Assembly: GCA_947479455.1 (NCBI GenBank)
Contig: CANJZE010000004.1
Location: 124,001-188,000 of the forward strand
DNA length: 64,000 nucleotides
From: Bacteroidota bacterium
GTDB taxonomy: Bacteria > Bacteroidota > Bacteroidia > Chitinophagales > LD1
Direction: 5' to 3'
Made by a program: the position numbers and the translations under genes. Shown here piece by piece: positions 26,943-35,923 of this stretch (its first letter is position 1; each line of letters opens with the position of its first letter). Under the pieces are notes generated by a model. The model ran no database searches and was not told the origin of the DNA. It saw only the letters and a list, made by a program, of their open reading frames with translations.

Positions 26943-26964
26943 TTGTCATAGAATTGTCATAATT
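26943..26964. repeat. 22-bp tandem-octamer motif, copy 2
   Basis: Identical to the block at 20484-20505, here about 55 bp upstream of the haem-receptor start. Candidate operator or dispersed repeat. Confidence 0.5.
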
Positions 26965-26992
26965 TGAAGAAAGTTTTGCTCAGAGGCTGTCC

Positions 26993-27072
26993 TGTCACGT
27001 TGAGCCTGTCGAAGCGCATCCTTCGACAGGCTCAGAATGACAGACTGATTTGTCATGCTGAGCTTGTCGAAG
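26993..27072. repeat. Dispersed inverted repeat plus a third half copy
   Basis: Arms 26993-27014 and 27021-27042 are inverted copies of the TGTCA...CTGTCGAAG unit, followed by a further direct half unit at 27051-27072. Located between the haem receptor and rarA starts. Confidence 0.8.
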
Positions 27073-27109
27073 CATCTTTCAATAAAAATTACACCTTTGA
27101 AACGGAATT

Positions 27110-28438
27110 ATGATGAACACACTCGCTCCTCTCCCCGAACGTTTACGCCCTAAAACCATTATCGAATTTGTTGGTCAGCAACATTTAATTGGCGAAGGAA
27201 AAGTGCTGCGCAAAATTATTGAAGGGGGCAACGTTCCTTCCATGATTTTCTGGGGACCACCGGGCGTTGGCAAAACTTCACTCGCGCGTTTTATTGCCGA
27301 GCAAATTCATCTTCCCTTTTTTCAACTCAGTGCTATTGACTCGGGAGTAAAAGAAGTGCGCGCGGTAATTCAGGAAGCTACCGAAAAAGGAAAAGCTGTT
27401 CTGTTCATTGACGAAATTCACCGCTTCAACAAAGCACAGCAGGATGCCCTGCTGGGTGCGGTTGAAAAAGGAATCATCATTCTCTTCGGTGCCACCACCG
27501 AAAACCCTTCGTTCGAAGTTATCTCCGCTTTGCTTTCGCGCTGTCAGGTTTATGTGCTCAAATCTTTAGAGCGCGAAGATTTAGAAAAACTGCTTCAGCA
27601 CGCTTTGAAAAACGATGAACAGCTTTCGCAAAAAAATATTGAACTCAAAGAAACCGAAGCTCTGCTCAAATACAGCGGTGGAGATGCAAGGAAGTTGTTG
27701 AATGTTTTGGAATTAGTTGTTGGAGCAAAGTCCGAAGCCGGAAGTCCGAAGACCGAAGCAATACTAGAAGAGTCCGATGTCCGAAGACCGATGTCCGAAG
27801 TAATACAAGTTACCAATGAGTTGGTCGAAAACACCATTCAGCAAAAAATGGCGGTGTATGATAAAAGTGGCGAACAGCATTACGATATTATTTCTGCCTT
27901 CATCAAATCTATTCGCGGCAGCGACCCTAACGCGGCTTTGTATTACCTCGCGCGCATGATTAAAGGGGGCGAAGACCCCAAGTTTATTGCGCGCAGACTA
28001 TTGATTTTATCGAGCGAAGATATAGGCAATGCAAATCCTAACGCCCTGCTGCTGGCTACCAGTTGCTTTCAGGCGGTTACTATGATTGGTTACCCCGAAT
28101 GCAGTTTAATTCTTTCGCAAACCACCATCTACCTCGCTACCTCTTCCAAAAGCAATGCTGCCACTACCGCCATTGGTGCCGCCATCAACGCAGTCAACGA
28201 AACCGGAGATTTACCCGTGCCCCTGCACATTCGCAACGCGCCCACCAAACTGATGAAAGATTTAAACTACGGTAAAGATTATAAATACGCCCACAGCTAC
28301 GAAGGCAACTTTGCCGACCTCGAATTTATGCCCGATAAAATTAAAGGCACTAAATTTTTTGACCCCGGCAACAACGCCCGCGAAATTGAAATACGAAACA
28401 GCTTAAAGAAGTGGTGGAAGGAGAAGTATGGTTACTGA
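27110..28438 (+). CDS. rarA: Replication-associated recombination protein A (AAA+), with heptamer-repeat insert
   Basis: A 442-residue RarA/MgsA ATPase of the clamp-loader group, acting at stalled replication forks. Walker [14 protein letters not shown] (about 45-57), Walker [11 protein letters not shown] (about 99-108), sensor [11 protein letters not shown] (about 127-137), and the C-terminal tetramerisation region ([45 protein letters not shown]) are all present. Residues about 207-230 ([20 protein letters not shown]) are encoded by a 70-bp block of 7-bp repeats not expected in the family; the frame stays open through it. The last 7 bp overlap the convergent flippase gene. Start may be either of two adjacent ATGs. 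Confidence 0.93.
   Translation: MMNTLAPLPERLRPKTIIEFVGQQHLIGEGKVLRKIIEGGNVPSMIFWGPPGVGKTSLARFIAEQIHLPFFQLSAIDSGVKEVRAVIQEATEKGKAVLFIDEIHRFNKAQQDALLGAVEKGIIILFGATTENPSFEVISALLSRCQVYVLKSLEREDLEKLLQHALKNDEQLSQKNIELKETEALLKYSGGDARKLLNVLELVVGAKSEAGSPKTEAILEESDVRRPMSEVIQVTNELVENTIQQKMAVYDKSGEQHYDIISAFIKSIRGSDPNAALYYLARMIKGGEDPKFIARRLLILSSEDIGNANPNALLLATSCFQAVTMIGYPECSLILSQTTIYLATSSKSNAATTAIGAAINAVNETGDLPVPLHIRNAPTKLMKDLNYGKDYKYAHSYEGNFADLEFMPDKIKGTKFFDPGNNAREIEIRNSLKKWWKEKYGY
27730..27799. repeat. Heptanucleotide repeat block within rarA
   Basis: Ten 7-bp units, of which eight fit G(T/A/C)C(C/G)GA(A/T): 27730-27757 (four), a degenerate 14-bp spacer of two units, then 27772-27799 (four). Translated in frame as a polar insert. 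Confidence 0.85.
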
Positions 28439-29643
28439 GTTTTAAACCTCACCTTCTGCTCTACTACAAAAAACAGCAAAAGCAAAACCGAAGCCACCGC
28501 AAACGAAACCGAAGCAGCTAAACCCGCACCGCTCATTACATATTTAGGAATCAGCAAAAAACTGAGGGCAACAAGCGTTACCGTTCCTGCAAAACTCGAA
28601 ACAAGCATAGGCAAATACCTGCCTATACCCGTGTAGAAACTGCTGATAACAATAAAGATATTGTAAATGAAAATTCCCGGAAACAGAAAACGGATACTGT
28701 GTTTCACATCTCTGAATCCTTCACCAAAAACAAAAGTGTAAACCGAAACAGGAACAAAATAAATCACCAGCAACAGCGCCCCGCAACTGAGTAAACTCAG
28801 TTTAAGCAAACGCACCGTGCGCTGCAATTCCTGTTTCACTTCCTTACTGTTTGAGGTAGAAACATAATGCACTGTTGAAATACTGCGCGGTATAATCCAC
28901 ACCGCTTCAAGTATCGAAATACCAATAGAATAGATACCGAGATATTGAGGTCCCTGCTGCAAACCGAGTTGAAAGAAATAATAACGCAGGTTAAAGAGCT
29001 GAAGAATTTCAGCAAGTTGATAGAGAAAGCCATAACGAAAAGATTCTTTCAATTCTTCTACAGAAAAATGGTTGCCGAAATCTTTAAAGCTTACCAAATG
29101 CCAAATCATAAAAAAGCTGATACCCGCAGCAATAACATATGCCGCCAATGACGACCAGATGTATGCATAAACATCGTGTATGTTGAAGAAGTAAAAACAA
29201 CAAAGCACACCAGTCAATTGAATAAGCACCGCCAAAACCGAAACAATGTTCGCGGTATTAATTCTCTTTTTAGCAAGCAGAATAGTTTGATGGATATAAA
29301 TAAGCGAAGACAGAAAACTAAGAACCGTTATAGCCGGAATATGAGTAGCATGAATCAACAAAGTGCTTTTCAAAAAAACAAAACCGACAGCAGAAACCAG
29401 CAAACTCCAACAGTAAGCCGGCACCACCAATAACTCAACCTTATTTCGTGGAATCAAATACACCAATGCCTGTCCGCCCAAAATATTACTGAAGAAAATA
29501 AAGAAGTAGAGAATGGTAATAAGCAGGGTAACATCACCCTTCACCGCAGGCCCTGCGTGACGGGCAATCAACAGCGCAATCAAAAAATTAAGTGCCGTAC
29601 TTGCCCCGCGAATAATTACCGTGCTTACGATTTCTTTTTGCAC
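28432..29643 (-). CDS. Polysaccharide flippase-like membrane protein (MOP superfamily)
   Basis: A 403-residue polytopic protein with about twelve hydrophobic segments, beginning IIRGASTALNFLIALLIARHAGPAVKGDVTLL, the typical first helices and loop of Wzx-like oligosaccharide flippases. The family moves lipid-linked glycans across the inner membrane. The only in-frame start near the N-terminus is GTG at 29643, just after a stop codon. It converges with rarA, sharing 7 bp, and is divergent from another polytopic protein 62 bp away that may belong to the same surface-polysaccharide pathway. No glycosyltransferases lie nearby, so the substrate is unclear. Confidence 0.75.
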   Translation of the reverse strand: MQKEIVSTVIIRGASTALNFLIALLIARHAGPAVKGDVTLLITILYFFIFFSNILGGQALVYLIPRNKVELLVVPAYCWSLLVSAVGFVFLKSTLLIHATHIPAITVLSFLSSLIYIHQTILLAKKRINTANIVSVLAVLIQLTGVLCCFYFFNIHDVYAYIWSSLAAYVIAAGISFFMIWHLVSFKDFGNHFSVEELKESFRYGFLYQLAEILQLFNLRYYFFQLGLQQGPQYLGIYSIGISILEAVWIIPRSISTVHYVSTSNSKEVKQELQRTVRLLKLSLLSCGALLLVIYFVPVSVYTFVFGEGFRDVKHSIRFLFPGIFIYNIFIVISSFYTGIGRYLPMLVSSFAGTVTLVALSFLLIPKYVMSGAGLAASVSFAVASVLLLLFFVVEQKVRFKTQ

Positions 29644-29705
29644 TCAAAAAATATTTTGCGCAAAATAAGAAGTCTCGTTCAAAAATAATTTCTGATTTTG
29701 GCTCA

Positions 29706-31001
29706 ATGAACCTGTTTATTCATGTAGTGCTTTATACTTTTTATCTCTTGCTTTTTCTATGGTTAATTTTCAAATGGAAATTCTTTGAGGCAGAAAACAT
29801 AAGTAGCAAACACTTTGCTTTTTTCTTTCTGCTCAAAGTCGCAGCAGGTATTTGCCTCACCCTCATTTATACTTATTACTACACCGACCCAAGCAAATCC
29901 GATATCTATCGATACTTCAACGACAGCAAAATTATTTCGCAGGTTTTGTTTCAAGACGCGCATTGCTGGTTAAAGATTATGAGTGGCTATGGCGCTTACG
30001 ATGCCGATGCGTTCAGCTACTTAGTCCACACACAATACTTCAGTCACACCTCTGCCGATGCAGCTACTGACAACACCTTCATCATTCGATTGAACGTTTT
30101 ACTCAACTACCTTTCGTTCAGCAATATTTTCATCAACACCCTCTTCTTCAATTTCTTTTGTTTCATAGGCTTAACGGGTTTGTTCAAATCACTTGTCAAA
30201 TATTTCAGTACAACTCCTCTCCTTCTTTGCATTCCTGTCTATCTTCTTCCTTCGGTTGTTTTCTGGAGTTCGGGTTTATTAAAAGAATCATTGCTCTTCA
30301 CCTGTTTAGGTTTGGGAATTTATTTCCTGAATACTTTCAATACAATTCTACCGCGTATTATTTCGCTCGCTTTCTTTTCTCTTCTCCTATTTATAAAGCC
30401 CGTAGTTTTCCTTTGCCTTATTGCTTCCACTGGAATCTACTTAACTTTCCGTTTGTTTTTGGTTAAAGATGCTTCATCAACTAAGCGAAGAATACAGGCA
30501 GTTGTCATTTGCTTTTGGTTCATAGCTGTCTTCATTCTCACTTTCAAATCATCTTCACTTTGCGAAAAAATAATTGACAAAAGAAACGAGTTTACTTCTC
30601 TGGCCTTGCAGGAAAATGCAGGTAGTCTAATTGATGCACAAATTCTTTCTTCCGATTGCAACAGCACAATTTCAGTTCTACCAACTGCACTAATCAATAG
30701 TATTCTTCGCCCTTTCATTTGGGAAAAGAACAATGCCTTTCAATATCTATTTGCTTTTGAAAACTTTGCTTTCATCGTTCTACTCCTCTATTTAACGATT
30801 CGGTATTTCAGACTTCCTAAAAAAGAAAAATTGTTGCCCGCTGTTTTCTTCCTTACCTTTTCGTTAATCAATTATCTCGTCATCGGCTTTACTGTTCCAG
30901 TAATGGGAGCTATCGTTCATTACCGTGTTATTGCTTCTCCTTTTCTATTAATAGGGTTGCTTTTCTTTATCAGTTTAAAAAAAAAGATATCTAACAGATA
31001 A
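29706..31001 (+). CDS. Polytopic membrane protein, possible glycan polymerase-like
   Basis: A 431-residue integral membrane protein with about ten hydrophobic segments and no recognised family. A periplasmic-looking loop follows helix 2 (YYTDPSKSDIYRYFNDSKII), and SSGLLKESLLF occurs mid-protein; Asp/Tyr loops and a KES motif of this sort are seen in EpsG/Wzy-like polymerases, but that assignment is only an inference. The head-to-head flippase gene is compatible with a surface-glycan role. The ATG at 29706 is preceded by TGATTTTG, one base from the -7 consensus. Composition is more A/T-rich than the neighbours, as expected for a membrane protein. Confidence 0.6.
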   Translation: MNLFIHVVLYTFYLLLFLWLIFKWKFFEAENISSKHFAFFFLLKVAAGICLTLIYTYYYTDPSKSDIYRYFNDSKIISQVLFQDAHCWLKIMSGYGAYDADAFSYLVHTQYFSHTSADAATDNTFIIRLNVLLNYLSFSNIFINTLFFNFFCFIGLTGLFKSLVKYFSTTPLLLCIPVYLLPSVVFWSSGLLKESLLFTCLGLGIYFLNTFNTILPRIISLAFFSLLLFIKPVVFLCLIASTGIYLTFRLFLVKDASSTKRRIQAVVICFWFIAVFILTFKSSSLCEKIIDKRNEFTSLALQENAGSLIDAQILSSDCNSTISVLPTALINSILRPFIWEKNNAFQYLFAFENFAFIVLLLYLTIRYFRLPKKEKLLPAVFFLTFSLINYLVIGFTVPVMGAIVHYRVIASPFLLIGLLFFISLKKKISNR

Positions 31002-31117
31002 TTGAGGTTCTACCTTGTTTTTTCAAAAAAATGATTGGCGACAATTCATTTATACCTGAACATTCCTTTCATTTTCCACTTTTTTAGGAAATTTTGTTTA
31101 TAAAATCATGAAAACGG

Positions 31118-31149
31118 TTGTAGCCGTTTAAGGTATAAAGTTACTTTTG
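31118..31149 (+). promoter_or_regulatory. Bacteroidota -33/-7 promoter for glnN
   Basis: TTG at 31118-31120 and a perfect TAnnTTTG box, TACTTTTG, at 31142-31149, with 21 bp between. The glnN ATG is 27 bp downstream. Confidence 0.55.
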
Positions 31150-31176
31150 CGGCCGCTAACCAAAACCAAAAACTAT

Positions 31177-33369
31177 ATGTCTACAGCCCGTAAAAATGCC
31201 GTTCAAACGGTGGTAAACCGCGAAGTAGTTCCGCCACGCATAGCAGGAACGAAGGTTTCCGATTATTATGCCTCTAATGTATTTAACGACAGCGCCATGC
31301 GCGAGTTCCTTTCAGAAGATGCCTACAAAGCAGTGAAAGGCGCTATTAAAGCAGGCACAAAAATCAGTCGCGAAATTGCTGATGCAGTAGCCGCAGGAAT
31401 GAAAAGTTGGGCAATGAAAAAAGGCGCAACTTCATATACACACTGGTTTCAACCACTCACCGGTTTAACTGCTGAAAAGCACGACATGTTCTTTATGCCA
31501 AAGGGCGATGGAGCAGTTGAAGTTTTCAGTGGAGATGCGTTAGTTCAACAAGAACCGGATGCTTCTTCTTTTCCAAGTGGAGGAATTCGTGCAACTTTTG
31601 AAGCGCGTGGTTACACCGCTTGGGACCCGGGTTCTCCGGCTTTCATTATGGAAATTGGTGATGGTAAAACACTTTGCATTCCTACTATTTTTATCTCATA
31701 CACAGGTGAATCATTAGATTATAAAGCGCCTCTTTTAAAATCATCGCACTTCTTAGAGCAAGCTGCTTTGCCTGTGGTAAACATGTTTGATAAAGAAGCA
31801 ACTCGCGTGGTTGCTACTCTCGGTTGGGAGCAGGAATATTTTTTGATTGATGAAGCGTTGTTTTATCAACGTCAGGATTTGATGTTTGCAGGCAGAACAG
31901 TGGTTGGTGCTGCTCCACAAAAAGGTCAGCAGTTCGAAGACCATTATTTCGGTTCTATTCCTGAGCGTGTATATGCCTATATGCTTGATTTCGAAACAGA
32001 GTGTCACAAACTTGGCATTCCTGTTCGCACCCGTCACAATGAAGTGGCTCCTGCGCAGTTTGAATGTGCACCAATGTTTGAAGAAGTGAACGTGGCGGTT
32101 GACCATAATTCTTTATTAATGGATTTAATGGAGCGTATTGCCCGCAGACATAAACTGCGTGTGCTTCTCCACGAAAAACCTTTTGCAGGAATAAACGGAA
32201 GCGGTAAGCACAATAACTGGAGTATGAGTACCGATACCGGAACGAATCTCCTTTCTCCGGGAAAAACTCCGAAAAACAATTTGCTGTTCCTTACTTTTTT
32301 TGTGAACGTAATTAAAGCGGTAAACGAATACAGCGATTTGCTTCGCGCATCCATTGCTTCGGCAAACAACGACCACCGTCTTGGTGCTAACGAAGCTCCA
32401 CCGGCTATCATTTCTGTTTTCACAGGTTCTTATATGAGCGATGTGTTGAACGAAATTGAAAAGCGTGTATCGAAAGGAAAATATGATGAGCAGTCAAACG
32501 CAAATTTGAAACTCGACATTCACAATAAGATTCCGGATGTAATGTTGGATAACACCGACCGCAACAGAACTTCTCCTTTTGCTTTCACAGGAAATAAATT
32601 TGAGTTCCGTGCGGTTGGTTCTTCTGCAAACTGTGCTTTGCCAATGACTATTATGAATGCCATTGTTGGTAAACAACTTTTAGATTTTAAAGCAGAAGTT
32701 GATAAACTGGTAAAAGGTGGCGAAGTAAAAGAAGGAGCAATTATGCGTGTGCTTCGTCAATACATTACTGACAGCAAACGTGTTTTGTTTGAAGGCGATG
32801 GATACAGCGATGCATGGGAAAAAGAAGCTAAGAAACGCGGATTGAGCAATGTAAAGACAACTCCTTACGCTTTAGATTTCTACAATTCTAAGAAAGCGAA
32901 AGAAGTTTTAGTAAGCACCGGAATTTATACCGATAGAGAATTGGAAGCGCGTGTTGAAATTCTTCATCACAGTTACACGCTGAAGATTGATGCTGAAGCA
33001 AGAATTCTTGCCGACATAGCAACGAATCAAATTATGCCTGCCGCCTTAACTTACATGAACAATCTACTACTGAATATTAAAGGATTAAAAGAAGCTGGCG
33101 TTGCAGCTTCTTCTTCAAAAGCGCAGAAAGAAATTGTAACCGAAATTGCCTTGCGCGTAAACGCAATTAAAACTGCTGTAGATAAAATGAGTGTGGCTAC
33201 CGATAAAGCACACCACGCAAAATCTACCAGCGATGCATCGAAAGCATACTGCGATAAAGTAATACCATTGTTTGGCGAAATCAGAAGCAACGTTGATGCT
33301 CTTGAATCAATCATTGACGATAACATTTGGCCAATGCCTAAGTATCGTGAGATGTTGTTCATCAGATAA
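31177..33369 (+). CDS. glnN: Glutamine synthetase type III
   Basis: A 730-residue GSIII enzyme making glutamine from glutamate, ammonia and ATP in the cytoplasm; length is normal for this class. Signatures: MKSWAMKKGATSYTHWFQPL (about residues 78-97), the active-site segment FAGINGSGKHNNWSMSTDTG (about 338-357) and NDHRLGANEAPPAIIS (about 399-414). A GSIII-specific C-terminal helical region extends to residue 730. I use the ATG at 31177; the open frame extends upstream from a TTG that would overlap the -7 box. A consensus promoter precedes it and a strong terminator follows, so it is monocistronic. Nitrogen control is likely but no operator is visible. Confidence 0.95.
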   Translation: MSTARKNAVQTVVNREVVPPRIAGTKVSDYYASNVFNDSAMREFLSEDAYKAVKGAIKAGTKISREIADAVAAGMKSWAMKKGATSYTHWFQPLTGLTAEKHDMFFMPKGDGAVEVFSGDALVQQEPDASSFPSGGIRATFEARGYTAWDPGSPAFIMEIGDGKTLCIPTIFISYTGESLDYKAPLLKSSHFLEQAALPVVNMFDKEATRVVATLGWEQEYFLIDEALFYQRQDLMFAGRTVVGAAPQKGQQFEDHYFGSIPERVYAYMLDFETECHKLGIPVRTRHNEVAPAQFECAPMFEEVNVAVDHNSLLMDLMERIARRHKLRVLLHEKPFAGINGSGKHNNWSMSTDTGTNLLSPGKTPKNNLLFLTFFVNVIKAVNEYSDLLRASIASANNDHRLGANEAPPAIISVFTGSYMSDVLNEIEKRVSKGKYDEQSNANLKLDIHNKIPDVMLDNTDRNRTSPFAFTGNKFEFRAVGSSANCALPMTIMNAIVGKQLLDFKAEVDKLVKGGEVKEGAIMRVLRQYITDSKRVLFEGDGYSDAWEKEAKKRGLSNVKTTPYALDFYNSKKAKEVLVSTGIYTDRELEARVEILHHSYTLKIDAEARILADIATNQIMPAALTYMNNLLLNIKGLKEAGVAASSSKAQKEIVTEIALRVNAIKTAVDKMSVATDKAHHAKSTSDASKAYCDKVIPLFGEIRSNVDALESIIDDNIWPMPKYREMLFIR

Positions 33370-33388
33370 GATGTAGATGACAGAAAAT

Positions 33389-33426
33389 AAAAACAGCGTC
33401 CCGCAGAATTGCGGGACGCTGTTTTT
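33389..33426. terminator. Strong bidirectional terminator
   Basis: A 16-bp perfect stem, arms 33389-33404 and 33411-33426 (core CAGCGTCCCGC), loop of 6, with terminal A and T runs. Between the converging glnN and coiled-coil genes. Confidence 0.95.
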
Positions 33427-33446
33427 ATTTTAAAAAGGGTTGCAGT

Positions 33447-34559
33447 TTATTCTCCAGCTGAAGGATTAGGAGCATCGCCCGGCTCAGCAGATTGAGCAAT
33501 TGATTCTTCTTTAGCAGTTTCTTCCTTAACTTCTTTTTTCTTGCCCTTACCAGTTTGCTTTAAAAGATGCTCGAGCGTTGCGCGAATGTCTTTCAACTTT
33601 TCTTCCTTAGAAGACATGGTTTCATTCAACATATTCTGCTTCACTTTTATCAATTGCATTTCAAGCGAAGAAATTTTATTGCTGGTAAGTTTTTGATTCA
33701 TGTACTCCAAGTCCTTTTTATCGCGACTAAGTGACAATTCCATTTTGTCAATTACTTCGTTCAATCCCTTTATGCGGTTCGCATTAAGGTCGTTGAAGAA
33801 AAGATTGCGCTGCTCATTGATATATTGAAAAACAGAATCCAGATTCTTACGAACTAAAGCGTCATCTGATTTGGAATAACGATTCCTTCTGCTTTCGTTT
33901 TGAACATTTTTATGCTCTTCCTGCAAAGCTTTAAAATTTGCTTTCTCATTTACTCGGCTGCGAAGTGTTTCCAACTTTGCAATTACTTCATCGCGTAGTT
34001 TTGCTGAACTTGCTTCAAATTCTGCGTTCTCTGTTTTACGGAAAGTCTTTAGCTTTTCGAAAACGGAATTGACATCATCTTTTATTTTATCCAAACTCTC
34101 CTGCGAAATATCGCGCTCTTTACGGTGCTCAAGCACACGCTCCCAAAAAGATTTAGAATCGTCAAAAAGCTGGCGGTCGTAATGTGTAAGCTCCGCTCCT
34201 TTCTTTTTTAATTCTTCCAATTCCAACAAATAACTTTCCCACAATTTTGCAGTAAGTAACGTATAAGCCCATTCATTTTGCTTAGTCCGTATTTTGCCCG
34301 ATTCCTCTGAGCGAATATCAGCAGGAAGAATTGATTCTTCGCCCTGTAATTTCGGAGCCACCTCTTTTGTTCCTTTTGGAAATTCAAATGCTTCACCTTC
34401 TACCCAATTTTTTTCGAGCAGTAGAAGCGCATCGCCTTTCAACGATTTTTTAGGAATGATGAAGAGGTTAACTTTAAATTCTTCTGCTTTTAATTCATAA
34501 GCAAGAAGAACTTCCTTGTCGTCAGCAGTTACGCCTGTAGCAGTAAATCGCGATAGCAT
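33447..34559 (-). CDS. Coiled-coil protein of unknown function
   Basis: A 370-residue soluble protein without signal peptide. Residues 1-65 form a compact beta-rich start (MLSRFTATGVTADDKEVLLA; VNLFIIPKKSLKGDALL), followed by about 260 residues of charged heptad-like helices (SLDKIKDDVNSVFEKLKTFRKT; DLEYMNQKLTSNKISSLEMQLIKVKQNML), reminiscent of DUF349-type helical proteins but not securely so. The tail is low-complexity Lys/Glu then Ala/Pro. Stands alone, divergent from the CoA-type NUDIX gene. Function unknown. Confidence 0.75.
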   Translation of the reverse strand: MLSRFTATGVTADDKEVLLAYELKAEEFKVNLFIIPKKSLKGDALLLLEKNWVEGEAFEFPKGTKEVAPKLQGEESILPADIRSEESGKIRTKQNEWAYTLLTAKLWESYLLELEELKKKGAELTHYDRQLFDDSKSFWERVLEHRKERDISQESLDKIKDDVNSVFEKLKTFRKTENAEFEASSAKLRDEVIAKLETLRSRVNEKANFKALQEEHKNVQNESRRNRYSKSDDALVRKNLDSVFQYINEQRNLFFNDLNANRIKGLNEVIDKMELSLSRDKKDLEYMNQKLTSNKISSLEMQLIKVKQNMLNETMSSKEEKLKDIRATLEHLLKQTGKGKKKEVKEETAKEESIAQSAEPGDAPNPSAGE

Positions 34560-34685
34560 GTGTAGTAGTTTAAAATCAGTTGTGTGTAAAAGGTTGTCAA
34601 AGATAATTCTTCACAGGTAAAATTGTAATCTAAATGAAAGAGAAAAAAATGCAGTCATTGAAAAATGAAAAACTAAAATTGCCGC

Positions 34686-35333
34686 ATGAAGTTCGACAAG
34701 AAATTTATCGAAAAATTAAAACACGAATTACAGAAGCCATTGCCGGGTGAAGAAGCACAATATCGCATGGCTCCTTCTTATCGTCCACGATTAACAAAAG
34801 AAGAAATACTCGCTAATCATCCGCGCTTAAGCGGAGTGATGTTATTACTCTTCGGAAAAAATAACGAACTGCATATTGCATTTACGCAACGAAAAAAATA
34901 CGAAGGGGTTCATAGCGGACAGATGAGTTTCCCCGGTGGCAAAAAAGATCTTACCGATGTTGATTTACGTGAAACCGCATTACGCGAAACTTTTGAAGAA
35001 ATAGGAATTGAAAGAAATAAAATTGATGTGATAGGAAGTTTAAGCGAACTCTATATTCCCCCCAGTAATTTTCTCGTTTATCCTTCTGTTAGTTTTGCTT
35101 CTGGTTTTAAAGAATTTATTCCACAACAAAACGAAGTAGAAAAAGTTGTTGAAATACCGGTTTCATTTTTTCTTGACAATAAAAATGTAAACCTGCGAAC
35201 TGAAATAAAACTCTTCGATGGCAGTGTAGTAAAAGTGCCCGCTTATATTTTTAACGAGCATATCATTTGGGGTGCCACCGCTATTATGCTTAGCGAGTTT
35301 ATTTTTATAGCAGAGCGAATTACTGCTTCTTGA
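34686..35333 (+). CDS. NUDIX hydrolase, CoA diphosphatase type
   Basis: A 215-residue NUDIX enzyme. The box is in the CoA-pyrophosphatase form: MSFPGGKKDLTDVDLRETAL followed directly by RETFEEIGI (about 79-107), which differs from the plain box by an Asp in the first acidic position and the upstream FPGG. SGVMLLLFGKNNELHIAFTQR (about 43-63) is the preceding strand. Family members split CoA into phosphopantetheine and adenosine bisphosphate. The last 14 bp overlap the convergent msrB gene. No operon partner on this strand. Confidence 0.88.
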   Translation: MKFDKKFIEKLKHELQKPLPGEEAQYRMAPSYRPRLTKEEILANHPRLSGVMLLLFGKNNELHIAFTQRKKYEGVHSGQMSFPGGKKDLTDVDLRETALRETFEEIGIERNKIDVIGSLSELYIPPSNFLVYPSVSFASGFKEFIPQQNEVEKVVEIPVSFFLDNKNVNLRTEIKLFDGSVVKVPAYIFNEHIIWGATAIMLSEFIFIAERITAS

Positions 35334-35829
35334 AATCAAGCGAAAGCGAATTCACGCAATAACGTTGTCCTGTTTCAGTAGGTCCGTCATCAAACAAATG
35401 ACCGAGGTGACCGCCACATTTAGCACACATAATTTCTGTACGCACCATTCCAAAAGTAGTATCAATATGAGTTTTGATTTTGCCGCCTTCAATTTCTTTA
35501 TCGAAACTAGGCCAGCCGCAATGCGAATCGAATTTCATATCAGAAGTGAAGAGTTCATTGCCGCAGGCACCACATACATATACACCCATTTCTTTGTTTA
35601 AATAATACTTGCCGGTGAATGCACGCTCTGTTCCTTTTTCGCGAAGCACTTCGTATTGCTCTGGTGTAAGAAATTTTTTCCATTCTTCTTCTGTCTTTAC
35701 TATTGGCGTTGTGTCGTTCGGATTGCTCATAGTGGTTTGTTTGGATTGATTTTTAATGGTTGTGGTTTTTTGCGCGCATGATGTAAGCATCAATACCGCA
35801 CTGCATAAAACTAAAAATGATTTTTTCAT
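35320..35829 (-). CDS. msrB: Peptide-methionine (R)-S-oxide reductase, lipoprotein
   Basis: A 169-residue MsrB. The ATG at 35829 gives a lipoprotein signal (MKKSFLVLCSAVLMLTSC), so this repair enzyme works outside the cytoplasm, probably anchored in the envelope; upstream in-frame starts would bury the signal. Zinc-binding cysteine pairs CGAC and CAKC are present, HCGWPSF is the substrate loop, and the catalytic Cys lies in GQRYCVNSLSL close to the C-terminus. It reduces methionine-R-sulfoxide in damaged exported proteins. It follows a thioredoxin-like gene by 95 bp; that exported thioredoxin could supply electrons. Overlaps the convergent NUDIX gene by 14 bp. Confidence 0.93.
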   Translation of the reverse strand: MKKSFLVLCSAVLMLTSCAQKTTTIKNQSKQTTMSNPNDTTPIVKTEEEWKKFLTPEQYEVLREKGTERAFTGKYYLNKEMGVYVCGACGNELFTSDMKFDSHCGWPSFDKEIEGGKIKTHIDTTFGMVRTEIMCAKCGGHLGHLFDDGPTETGQRYCVNSLSLDFKKQ

Positions 35830-35923
35830 GTTTCTCGTTTCAGGTTTTGACGAAAGGCGGATTGAATCCTTACAAAGAGTTGGCAAGTTACTTTTGAAAA
35901 AGCAAATTATAGAGCGCCAAGGT

